Source: DATBDE01 sp036270095
Lineage (GTDB): Bacteria > Actinomycetota > Thermoleophilia > Solirubrobacterales > Solirubrobacteraceae
Direction: 5' to 3'
Length of the DNA: 13,995 bases
Assembly (NCBI GenBank): GCA_036270095.1
Contig: DATBDE010000111.1
Span: forward strand, 1-13,995
The notes under the pieces are model-generated. The model was given only the letters and a program-made list of their open reading frames with translations. It searched no databases and was not told the DNA's origin. A program made the position numbers and the translations under genes. This document shows positions 5,573-11,943 of this stretch, piece by piece. Within the stretch, counting starts at the first letter, position 1. Every line of letters starts with the position of its first letter.

Positions 5573-6337
5573 TCAGCGGGGCGCGAGCGGCTCGACCCCG
5601 AGCGCCCCGGCCACTGCGGCCACGGACTCGGGCAGGCCGCCCTCGGCGCCGATCAGGGCCTGCACGCCCTCGAGGCCTGTACGGCCCACGAGCCGCTTCT
5701 CGTTCAGCACCCACTCGCGGCGCTCGGCCATCCGCGCGTGCGCCACGCACAGCACGGCGTGGGCGAGCATGCCCGCGCAGGGCACGGCGTCGCCCGCGCC
5801 CGCGTGCATCTGCGCGAACAGCAGCGCCACCGCCGCCTGCCCGCGCCAGCGCCCGGGCGCGCTCGTGGCCAGCGCGGGCGGGAACTCCGGGCGCGGCACG
5901 TCACCGTGCAGCGGGACACACAGCGCGAGCTCGCCCGCAGGCAGATACGTGGGCGCTCCGACGACGTAGCCGTTCTGGGCCAGGATCGCGAAGCGGCCGT
6001 GCTCGGCCTCGGCGAGCCACGCCTCGACGGTGTCGAGGTCGCGGTAGAGCACGTCGACCTCCGTGTCGTCGAGCGTCAGCCAGGCGCCGCCGTTGACGAT
6101 CGGGCCCCACTCGCCCAGCCCGGAGACGAAGCCCGGGTGCCCGAGCGCGCGCACGTCCTCGGGATCGAGCGTGCCGCGGTAGTACAGGCCAAGGTCCCAG
6201 TCGCTGTCGCGCCGGTGTGTGCCGGTGCCCCGCGAGCCCCCGAGCACCACGGCGACCGCGCCGGGCAGGGCGGCGAGCTGCGCGGCCAGGGCGGTGACGG
6301 GCGGCGGGAGCGCGGTCAATGCCCGAGACCGTCCCAC
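5573..6337 (-). CDS. Nucleotidyltransferase (Pol beta-type fold)
   Basis: A protein of about 254 residues. VVLGGSRGTGTHRRDSDWDL (31-49) is the nucleotidyltransferase signature: GGS helix start, then Asp46 and Asp48 as metal ligands. Asp95 in TEVDVLYRD is the expected third carboxylate. All three are present, so it should be active as a nucleotide transferase. The C-terminal part is mostly helical (FAQMHAGAGDAVPCAGMLAH), as in substrate-binding helical domains of antibiotic adenylyltransferases and related DUF enzymes; the acceptor is unknown. GTG 6337 is used here. TTG 6319 is a good alternative, because it overlaps the TetR stop as TTGA and leaves a sensible N-terminus (LTALPPPVTALAAQ). Either way the gene is translationally tied to the TetR gene. 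Confidence 0.86.
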   Translation of the reverse strand: MGRSRALTALPPPVTALAAQLAALPGAVAVVLGGSRGTGTHRRDSDWDLGLYYRGTLDPEDVRALGHPGFVSGLGEWGPIVNGGAWLTLDDTEVDVLYRDLDTVEAWLAEAEHGRFAILAQNGYVVGAPTYLPAGELALCVPLHGDVPRPEFPPALATSAPGRWRGQAAVALLFAQMHAGAGDAVPCAGMLAHAVLCVAHARMAERREWVLNEKRLVGRTGLEGVQALIGAEGGLPESVAAVAGALGVEPLAPR

Positions 6338-6924
6338 AAGAAGGTGGTGACGAGGTTCGCGATCGCCCGGGCCGAGGCGCGCGGGTGGTCGAGCGCGTAG
6401 GTCGCCATGCGCTCGAAGATCGCCGCCTGCAGCTCGGCCTGCAGCGCCGCCGAGGCCCGCCGCGAGAGCCCGGGGGAGGGGAGGAAGGCGGGGTCGGCCA
6501 GGATCGCCTCGGTCACCGTGCCGGTCAGCGCGTCGTGCAGCTCGCGGTGCGCCGCCACCGTGTTGGCGTCGCCGCCGGGGGTGCGCAGCAGGAGGCGGGC
6601 CGCGTCCGGATGCGCCCGCACGAAGCGCACGAGGCGCTGCGCGATCGCCCGCAGCCGCTGGTCGAGCGGGCGGTCGGCCACGAGGCCGTCGGCCAACGAG
6701 GCGAACATCGCCTCGCCCTCGCGCCGCAGCAGCGCGACGTAGAGGTCGCGCTTGGACGCGAAGTGGTCGTAGACCACCGGCTTGGTCACGTCGGTGGCGG
6801 CCACGATCTCGTTGATCGACGTGCCGGCGTAGCCGTCGCGGGCGAACAGCGGCAGGGCCGCATCGAGGATGGCGTCGCGGCGCTGGGGGCCGCTGAGGCG
6901 GGTCTTGGTGGCGGCGGCTGGCAT
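6316..6924 (-). CDS. TetR/AcrR-family transcriptional regulator
   Basis: A 202-residue regulator. The N-terminal DNA-binding domain runs from about 13 to 63: RRDAILDAALPLFARDGYAG, TSINEIVAATDVTKPVVYDHF (helix-turn-helix about 37-56) and SKRDLYVALL. The ligand-binding domain that follows is all helical. The ligand cannot be read from sequence. ATG 6924 has no clear ribosome binding site and lies 33 bp from the divergent SRPBCC gene. The palindrome in that gap is the obvious binding site, so it probably represses itself, the downstream nucleotidyltransferase cluster and the SRPBCC gene. Its stop overlaps the next gene's start region by 4 or 22 nt. Confidence 0.93.
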   Translation of the reverse strand: MPAAATKTRLSGPQRRDAILDAALPLFARDGYAGTSINEIVAATDVTKPVVYDHFASKRDLYVALLRREGEAMFASLADGLVADRPLDQRLRAIAQRLVRFVRAHPDAARLLLRTPGGDANTVAAHRELHDALTGTVTEAILADPAFLPSPGLSRRASAALQAELQAAIFERMATYALDHPRASARAIANLVTTFLWDGLGH

Positions 6925-6930
6925 TCTTCC

Positions 6931-6944
6931 CTACCAGTAGGTAG
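6931..6944. promoter_or_regulatory. Probable TetR operator, ctacc-N4-ggtag
   Basis: ctaccagtaggtag is a dyad with perfect 5-bp arms and a 4-bp spacer, inside the 33-bp gap between the divergent TetR and SRPBCC genes. It overlaps TAGGTT (6942-6947), a TANNNT-type -10 for the SRPBCC gene. A protein bound here would block both promoters. TetR-family operators are usually palindromes of 14-20 bp next to their own gene; assignment to this TetR is inference. Confidence 0.6.
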
Positions 6945-6947
6945 GTT
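6942..6947 (+). promoter_or_regulatory. Putative -10 element (TAGGTT) of the SRPBCC gene
   Basis: TAGGTT fits TANNNT and ends 10 nt before ATG 6958. It overlaps the right arm of the palindrome, as expected for a repressor-controlled promoter. Confidence 0.35.
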
Positions 6948-6957
6948 ACGACGAGCC

Positions 6958-7392
6958 ATGCGGATCGCCTGCACGATCGACATCGCCGCGCCCATCGCCG
7001 ACGTGTTCGCGTTCGTCTCCGACCCGCGCAACGACCCGGCCTGGTGCCCGAAGGTCGAGTCGGTCACGGCCGAGGGCGACGGTCCGGCCCTGGGCGCCGA
7101 CTACCTGGTCGTGCACCGGCCGGTGCCGTTGCGCCCGGCGCGCGAGATGCGCTACCGGCTCGTCGACTGGGACCCGCCCAAAGCCATCCGCTGGCGCGAG
7201 GACGACGGCCACGACCGCATCGCGGTCGGCTACCACCTGCAGGCGCTCGGAGCCGACAGCACGCGCTTCACCCAGACCGACGACCTCGAGCTCGGCGCTC
7301 CACGTCTCCTGCACCCCCTCATGCGCGCCGGCATCCGGCGCGACATCATCCACCAGCTCGAGCGGCTGCGCGATCGCCTGCAGCGACGCTGA
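6958..7392 (+). CDS. SRPBCC-fold (polyketide cyclase/dehydrase-like) protein
   Basis: A 144-residue START/SRPBCC-like protein. The opening strand and helix RIACTIDIAAPIADVFAFVSDPRNDPAWCPKV is the standard beginning of the fold: I-x-A-P-x-x-V-F-x-F-V-x-D-P, then the Trp before the second strand. It ends in the long C-terminal helix (IIHQLERLRDRLQ) that caps the hydrophobic cavity. Such proteins bind lipophilic ligands; few have known reactions. ATG 6958 is the first start after the 33-bp divergent gap. Its control by the adjacent TetR is likely, and a small hydrophobic inducer would fit both proteins. The last 47 nt overlap the 3' end of the convergent LysR gene. Confidence 0.85.
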   Translation: MRIACTIDIAAPIADVFAFVSDPRNDPAWCPKVESVTAEGDGPALGADYLVVHRPVPLRPAREMRYRLVDWDPPKAIRWREDDGHDRIAVGYHLQALGADSTRFTQTDDLELGAPRLLHPLMRAGIRRDIIHQLERLRDRLQRR

Positions 7393-8293
7393 GCGCCGCC
7401 GCGCGCACGGCGGCGAGCAGCGCCTGCACGGACGGCCGCTCGCGATCCGCGCGCCGGGTGGCGGCGACGATCGTGCGGTGCACCTCGCCGCCGGCGATGG
7501 CGCGCACGACGACGCCGGGGCGGGCATCGGCCTGGACCATGTCCGGCAGCAGCGTGACCGCCTGGCCCGCGGCGACGAGGGCGAGGCTGACGACGGCGTC
7601 GTTGGTGCGGTAGCGGACGTCGGGGTCGAAGCCGCCGTGCTGGCGGCAGGTGGCCTCCACCATGTGGCCCCAAGGCGTGCCGGCGTGGCCGACGGTCCAG
7701 GTGGCGTCGCGCAGCGCGGCGAGCGCGACCCGGTCGGGGTGCCGGCGCGCGAGCGGATGGGCCTCCGGCAGGACGACGCGCACGGTGTCGCGATGGAGCT
7801 GGGGGCGGTCGACGCTGGGCAGCCGCGGGTGTGGCTGCTGCTGCCACTCGTCGGCCAGCACGAGGTCGACACCGCCCAGGGTGAGCTCGGGCAGGGCCTG
7901 CTCGGGCTCGGCCTCCACGAGCTCGCAGCGCAGGCCCGGCGCCTCGCGCGCCAGCATCGCCATGGCCGGCACGGCGATGCGCAGCGCCGCGGACTGGAAG
8001 GTGGCGATGCGGCCGCGCCCGACCACGCTGGCCGCGCTGGCGGCCAGCTCGGCCTCGGCCAGCTCGGCCCGGTCGAGCAGCGCCCGGGCATGGTCGACGA
8101 GCACCAACGCGGCGTCGGTGAGCCGCACGCCGCGGCCCGCCCGCACCAGCAGCGGCACGCCCGCGTCGCGCTCCAGCGCGGCGAGCTGCTGCGAGACCGC
8201 CGACGGCGTGAACTGCAGCGCGTCCGCCACGGCGGCGATCGTGCCCCGCGCGTGCAGCTCGCGGAGCAGGCGCAGGCGGCGCAGGTGAAGCAT
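7346..8293 (-). CDS. LysR-family transcriptional regulator
   Basis: A 315-residue regulator. The N-terminal winged helix-turn-helix covers about residues 4-62 (LRRLRLLRELHARGTIAAVA, ALQFTPSAVSQQLAALERDA, VRAGRGVRLTDAA). The substrate-binding-type effector domain follows from about 90, with the usual GGVDLVLADE and VVLPEAHPLA stretches and GQAVTLLPD near the end. ATG 8293 is preceded by TAGCGT 6 nt upstream and no Shine-Dalgarno sequence, so a leaderless message is likely. It is divergent from an EamA exporter gene, the common arrangement of a LysR regulator and its target. The last residues (AAGDRAAARAGG) are encoded within the overlap with the SRPBCC gene and are probably a dispensable tail. 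Confidence 0.93.
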   Translation of the reverse strand: MLHLRRLRLLRELHARGTIAAVADALQFTPSAVSQQLAALERDAGVPLLVRAGRGVRLTDAALVLVDHARALLDRAELAEAELAASAASVVGRGRIATFQSAALRIAVPAMAMLAREAPGLRCELVEAEPEQALPELTLGGVDLVLADEWQQQPHPRLPSVDRPQLHRDTVRVVLPEAHPLARRHPDRVALAALRDATWTVGHAGTPWGHMVEATCRQHGGFDPDVRYRTNDAVVSLALVAAGQAVTLLPDMVQADARPGVVVRAIAGGEVHRTIVAATRRADRERPSVQALLAAVRAAALSVAAGDRAAARAGG

Positions 8294-8299
8294 GCAGCA

Positions 8300-8305
8300 A
8301 CGCTA
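8300..8305 (-). promoter_or_regulatory. Putative -10 element (TAGCGT) of the LysR gene
   Basis: On the minus strand TAGCGT fits TANNNT, with exactly 6 nt before the LysR ATG. This is the standard distance for a leaderless transcript starting at the A of ATG. Confidence 0.45.
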
Positions 8306-8318
8306 CTGAATCAGCGAC

Positions 8319-8345
8319 AGAAGTCGTAATTGCTTCTGAAGCTTC
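8319..8345. promoter_or_regulatory. Dyad cluster in LysR/EamA gap, probable LysR site
   Basis: agaag (8319-8323) and cttct (8333-8337) are a dyad with a 9-bp spacer, tcgtaattg. The right arm is also part of cttctgaag (8333-8341) and is followed by gaagcttc (8338-8345), so three nested dyads share the same half-site. The stretch is clearly more AT-rich than its surroundings. It lies 20-46 bp upstream of the EamA start, as expected for LysR recognition and activation sites. Which half-sites are bound is inference. Confidence 0.5.
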
Positions 8346-8364
8346 GTGGCGCGAGCATCGGGTC

Positions 8365-9294
8365 ATGCGAAACCCCGGCGCCCTGCTCTGCCTGGCCTCG
8401 GGCGCCGCGTTCGGCGCGATGGCGATCTTCGGCAAGCTCGCCTACCAGGAGGGTGCCACCGTGGGCACGCTGCTGGCGGTGCGGTTCGCGCTGGCGGCGC
8501 TGCTGTTCTGGGCCCTGGTCGCCCGCAGCGGCGGCCTGCGCCGGCTGCGCACGATCGCCCGCCGCGATATCGCGCTGGCGCTCGCCCTCGGCGCCATCGG
8601 CTACAGCGCCCAGGCCGGCGCGTACTTCGCGGCGCTGCGGCGGATGGATGCCTCGCTGCTCTCGCTGCTGCTCTACACCTTCCCGGCCATCGTCACCGTT
8701 GCCGCGATCGCGCTCGGGCGCGAGCGCTTCCGTCCCCGCACGACGGCGGCGCTGGCGCTGGCGTCGCTCGGCCTCGTGCTCGTGCTGGCGCTGCCCGGGA
8801 CCGGGGCGCTGGACCCGGTGGGCACCGCGCTGGCGATCAGCGCGGCGGTCATCTACAGCACCTATCTCCTCGTGTCGGAAGGCGTGGTGAGCCGGGTCGG
8901 CCCGCTCACCCTCAGCGCGCTCGTGTGCACCGGCGCGACGGTGACCCTGACCGTCGCCGGGGTGGCGGACGGCGACCTCGACCTGGGCGCCGTCAGCCCT
9001 GCCGGCTACGGCTGGCTTGCCGCCATCGCCGTGATCTCGACCGTGGCCGCGGTCGGCCTGCTGTTCGCCGGCATCCGGCGCGTCGGGCCCACCTCGGCGT
9101 CGATCCTCTCGACCACGGAGCCGGTGGTCACGGTTCTGCTCGCGTTCGTCGTCTTCGGGGAGTCGCTGGGCGCGGTCCAGCTGCTGGGCGGGGCGCTCGT
9201 GCTCGGCGCCGCGGTGGTGCTGACCGCGAGCGCCCGCCGATCGCCGCAGCGCGACACGGCGACGCTGAACGTCGGCGTTGCGGCCGAGCTCTAG
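8365..9294 (+). CDS. EamA/DMT-family transporter
   Basis: A 309-residue membrane protein with two tandem EamA domains (about 5-142 and 152-287), each of about five hydrophobic helices. Recognisable pieces are GAAFGAMAIFGKLAY (13-27), LLLYTFPAIVTVAAIALGRE (101-120) in the first repeat, and STTEPVVTVLLAFVVFGE (249-266) in the second. The family exports amino acids and other small metabolites, and members near LysR genes often export the regulator's effector. No substrate can be read here. ATG 8365 starts directly at the first helix and no good ribosome binding site is visible. The tail after residue 290 is short and polar. A strong hairpin follows the stop. Confidence 0.92.
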   Translation: MRNPGALLCLASGAAFGAMAIFGKLAYQEGATVGTLLAVRFALAALLFWALVARSGGLRRLRTIARRDIALALALGAIGYSAQAGAYFAALRRMDASLLSLLLYTFPAIVTVAAIALGRERFRPRTTAALALASLGLVLVLALPGTGALDPVGTALAISAAVIYSTYLLVSEGVVSRVGPLTLSALVCTGATVTLTVAGVADGDLDLGAVSPAGYGWLAAIAVISTVAAVGLLFAGIRRVGPTSASILSTTEPVVTVLLAFVVFGESLGAVQLLGGALVLGAAVVLTASARRSPQRDTATLNVGVAAEL

Positions 9295-9329
9295 GCGGCG
9301 CGCGGCCAGCTCGCGCACGCGGCCGTCAA

Positions 9330-9360
9330 GGGCACCGGCGCCATGCCGGCGCCGGTGCCC
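9330..9360. terminator. GC-rich hairpin between convergent EamA and collagen-like genes
   Basis: gggcaccggcgcc (9330-9342) and ggcgccggtgccc (9348-9360) are perfect 13-bp reverse complements with a 5-nt loop (atgcc). The hairpin sits in the 78-bp gap between two converging genes, so it could end transcription from both sides. There is no T-tract on either side, a common state for terminators in GC-rich actinobacteria. Confidence 0.75.
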
Positions 9361-9372
9361 CCGAATGGCGTC

Positions 9373-10065
9373 TCAGCAGAACACCGCGACGTTGAACGGC
9401 AGGTCGGTCGGGGTCCCGGCGGAGTTGTAGGTCACGACGTCGGCGAAGTTGGCCGCGTTGGCGTTCGCGTGCCCGTCGGTGCGGACCGTGATCTGCCCCG
9501 GCGCCATGCCGTTGCCGGTGGTCTCGCCGATGCTGCCGATCGCGACGCAGTTGGTCACGTCGGTCGGGAACTGGATCCCGTAGGAGCCCTTGGCCGTGCC
9601 GCCCTGCGAGTCGCCGAAGCGAATCACGGACAGGCCGCCGCTCTGCGTGACGATCGTGCGCCCGTCCTCACGGACGGCGATGAAGTACTTCGCCGCCGAG
9701 GCGCCGTCCTTGCCCGCCGCGCCGTCCTTGCCCGGCGTCCCGGGAGCGCCGGCCGGGCCGCGGTCGCCGGTGTTGCCCTTCGCGCCGGTGGCGCCGGTGT
9801 CGCCCTTCGGACCCGTGGGCCCGGGGGGACCGCCCGGACCGGCCGGGCCCTGCGGCCCGGAGTTGCTCTGGGCGGTGGTGAATGCCTGGTTGGCCCGCTT
9901 GAGCGCCGCGCGAGCGTGCTGGTCGGCCTTTTTGGCGATCCCGACCGCGGTGGCCGAGCCCTGCACCGACGGCTTGGCGAGGCTGGTCCCGCCGAGCACG
10001 GCGAACAGGGCCACGGCGATGGCGCCGATCCAGGCCGCCTTGGAGAAAAACGTGTTCGTGGTCAT
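9373..10065 (-). CDS. Membrane-anchored or secreted collagen-like protein
   Basis: A 230-residue protein. Residues 11-30 (AWIGAIAVALFAVLGGTSLA) form a signal peptide or N-terminal anchor. Residues 36-66 are an Ala/Lys-rich helical stalk (IAKKADQHARAALKRANQAF) that could start trimer formation. Residues 70-123 are 18 uninterrupted Gly-X-Y triplets, Pro-rich first (GPQGPAGPGGPP) and then Lys/Asp-rich (GKDGAAGKDG), the collagen triple-helix pattern. Residues 124-230 are a beta-rich globular head with two Cys (173 and the terminal 230), possibly a disulphide. Collagen-like surface proteins make rods; no partner is evident. ATG 10065 has no clear ribosome binding site. It lies 55 nt after the OYE-family gene on the same strand, perhaps co-transcribed. 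Confidence 0.88.
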   Translation of the reverse strand: MTTNTFFSKAAWIGAIAVALFAVLGGTSLAKPSVQGSATAVGIAKKADQHARAALKRANQAFTTAQSNSGPQGPAGPGGPPGPTGPKGDTGATGAKGNTGDRGPAGAPGTPGKDGAAGKDGASAAKYFIAVREDGRTIVTQSGGLSVIRFGDSQGGTAKGSYGIQFPTDVTNCVAIGSIGETTGNGMAPGQITVRTDGHANANAANFADVVTYNSAGTPTDLPFNVAVFC

Positions 10066-10120
10066 GCCGCGCAGTCAAGGCCGCGGCACTTTGCCCGCGC
10101 TTAGACCGCCTTAGCGCCGG

Positions 10121-11308
10121 TCAGTGCAGCTGCCCGGTGAAGCGCAGCCACGCGTGCTCGGCCAGGTCGCGGTTGCTCAGCCGCCAGCACTTCAGGCCGT
10201 GCGTGCCTTCGTGGTCCAGGCAGATGTTGCAGGAGACGCACTCGACCAGCCCGCGCTTGCCCGCCTCGATCTTCCGCACGAGGTCGGGCTCGCGGATGAA
10301 CGGCCGGGCGAGCGAGACGAAGTCGGCGTCGCCGTCGGCGATCGCGCCCTCCATCACGTCGACCGTGCGCAGGCCGCCGACCAGGATCACGCGACAGTCA
10401 AGGCGCCGGCGCAGCTCGCGCGCCCAGTCGCGGAAGTAGGCCTGCGCCGGCCCGGGCTTGCCGATCCGGTGCACGAGCTTGTCCTCGATGGCCCGGCGGG
10501 TGTCGACGGCGACGTACTTGGGGGCGCTCTCGGCCTTGGGCGACATCAGGCCGGCCGAGCCCTCGATCGCGTGCACGCCCTCGGCGCCGAAGCGGTCGGC
10601 GGTGGCGTAGCCCTCGTCCAGGGTGAGGCCGTCAGGGACGAAGTCCTGCAGCCCGAGCTTCCAGGTGATGGGGAAGTCGGAGCCGACCTCGGCGCGCATG
10701 GCGCGGTAGCACTCGAGGCCGAAGCGCTGGCGGTTCTCGAGCGAGCCGCCCCACGCGTCCTTGCGCAGGTTGGAGACGGGGGAGAGGAACTCCGAGATGA
10801 GATAGCCGTGGCCGGCGTGGACGTGGACGCCGTCGAACCCGGCGGCCTTGACGCGCCCGGCGGCCTCGCCGAAGGACGCGATGATCTCGGCGATCTCGGC
10901 CGGTGTGGCCTCGCTCGGCGTGCGCCCGAACTGCGGGTTGGGCACGACCGAGGGCGCGAGCGGCGTGACCTCGGGCGCACGGCTCTGGCTGCCCGCGTGC
11001 TGGAGCTGGCAGAAGATCTTGGCCCCCTCGGCGTGGACCGCGTCGGTGAGGCGCCGCAGCTGCGGGATGTGGGCGTCGTCGTGCATCTGCGTCATGCCGG
11101 CGATCGACTTGCCGCTGGGGTGCACGTAGGCGTGCCCGGTGAAGATCAGCCCCACGCCGCCCCGTGCGAGCGCCACGTGCAGCGCCCGGTAGCGCGGCGT
11201 GATGAAGCCGTCCTCGTCGGCCAGCGACTCCGACGTCGACGAGCGGATGAACCGGTTGTGCACCTGCACCGGCCCGATCGACGAGGGGGTCAGCACCTGC
11301 ATTGGCAT
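10121..11308 (-). CDS. Old Yellow Enzyme-family NADH:flavin oxidoreductase with Cys cluster
   Basis: A 395-residue FMN TIM-barrel enzyme of the OYE/2,4-dienoyl-CoA reductase group, which reduces activated C=C bonds. HVHAGHGYLISEFLSP (172-187) and WGGSLENRQRF (196-206, after RKDA) are the flavin-site signature. VILVGGLR and DFVSLARPFI near the C-terminus bind FMN phosphate. CVSCNIC with a later Cys (367, 370, 373, 384; C-x2-C-x2-C-x10-C) resembles the 4Fe-4S site of dienoyl-CoA and trimethylamine dehydrogenase-type members. Those usually carry a second NADPH domain, which is absent here, so an outside electron donor is possible. I choose ATG 11308 because the frame further upstream lacks family similarity; ATG 11302 is nearly as good. 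It is divergent from the RibD-C gene with about 100 bp between starts. Confidence 0.9.
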   Translation of the reverse strand: MPMQVLTPSSIGPVQVHNRFIRSSTSESLADEDGFITPRYRALHVALARGGVGLIFTGHAYVHPSGKSIAGMTQMHDDAHIPQLRRLTDAVHAEGAKIFCQLQHAGSQSRAPEVTPLAPSVVPNPQFGRTPSEATPAEIAEIIASFGEAAGRVKAAGFDGVHVHAGHGYLISEFLSPVSNLRKDAWGGSLENRQRFGLECYRAMRAEVGSDFPITWKLGLQDFVPDGLTLDEGYATADRFGAEGVHAIEGSAGLMSPKAESAPKYVAVDTRRAIEDKLVHRIGKPGPAQAYFRDWARELRRRLDCRVILVGGLRTVDVMEGAIADGDADFVSLARPFIREPDLVRKIEAGKRGLVECVSCNICLDHEGTHGLKCWRLSNRDLAEHAWLRFTGQLH

Positions 11309-11394
11309 AGGTATAACGATTGGCGCGGCGGCGCGCCCGGACGCATGTCGAGAAGGCGGGGCCGTCTCCGACCGCTGGGTAGGACAACCCTTCG

Positions 11395-11401
11395 AAAGGA
11401 G
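11395..11401 (+). promoter_or_regulatory. Strong ribosome binding site AAAGGAG of the RibD-C-like gene
   Basis: AAAGGAG ends 7 nt before ATG 11409. It fixes that start and excludes the upstream in-frame ATG at 11199, whose extra 70 residues are the shadow of the divergent OYE-family gene. Confidence 0.85.
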
Positions 11402-11408
11402 CCCCGAG

Positions 11409-11933
11409 ATGCAGATCCGTTCCCGCCTGGCCATCAGCGCCGACGGCTACGTCACCACCCCGGACGGCTGGCCCGCCCAAACCGCCGATCCGGCCTTCGT
11501 CCCCGGCGAGAGCCATGGGATGGAGGAGTTCCTCCAGGGCATGGAGGCGGCGGTCATGGGCCGCACGACGTTCGAGCCGGCGGTGGGCATCAGCCGCTGG
11601 CCGTGGCCGAACCTGGACGTGTACGTGCTCGGCTCGCGGCGGCTCGACGGCACGCCCGACGACGTCGTGGTCGAAAGCGACCCGGCGCGGCTGCTCGAGC
11701 GCCTGCGCGAAGCCAACCGCGGCGGCGACGTCCACCTCGTCGGCGGTCCGCGCACGATCGAGACCTTCCGCGGCCTCGGGGCGCTGGACCGGCTCGACCT
11801 CGTGGTGCTGCCGCTACTGCTCGGCGACGGCGTGCGGCTCACCGACGGGCTGAGCCCCGAGGCGCGCCTGACCCTCGAGTCCGAGCGCGCGCTGCCCGGC
11901 GGATCGGTGGAGATCGTCTACCGCGTCGCGTGA
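11409..11933 (+). CDS. RibD C-terminal/dihydrofolate reductase-fold protein
   Basis: A 174-residue single-domain NADPH-dependent reductase of the RibD-C/DHFR-like superfamily. Characteristic pieces are SRLAISADGYVTTPDG (5-20), VMGRTTFE (49-56), the nucleotide-binding HLVGGPRTIETF (109-120), and LPLLLGDGVRL (134-144) near the end. Stand-alone members are common in actinobacteria and mostly unassigned. There is no deaminase domain and no riboflavin neighbour, so a role in riboflavin synthesis is unlikely. It has a strong ribosome binding site (AAAGGAG), unlike most genes in this window. It converges on the VOC gene, leaving 10 nt between the stops. Confidence 0.88.
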   Translation: MQIRSRLAISADGYVTTPDGWPAQTADPAFVPGESHGMEEFLQGMEAAVMGRTTFEPAVGISRWPWPNLDVYVLGSRRLDGTPDDVVVESDPARLLERLREANRGGDVHLVGGPRTIETFRGLGALDRLDLVVLPLLLGDGVRLTDGLSPEARLTLESERALPGGSVEIVYRVA

Positions 11934-11943
11934 GTGGCGGCCG

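Noticed and set aside
8311..9318. A 335-codon minus-strand frame opposite the EamA transporter
   Set aside because: The product is rich in Arg, Gln, Glu and Gly with no fold or motif, and the plus strand encodes a clear ten-helix transporter.
9590..10114. A Pro/Gly-rich plus-strand frame opposite the collagen-like gene
   Set aside because: The apparent G-P repeats are the reverse complement of the Gly-X-Y codons. The minus-strand frame has the signal peptide, regular triplets and head domain.
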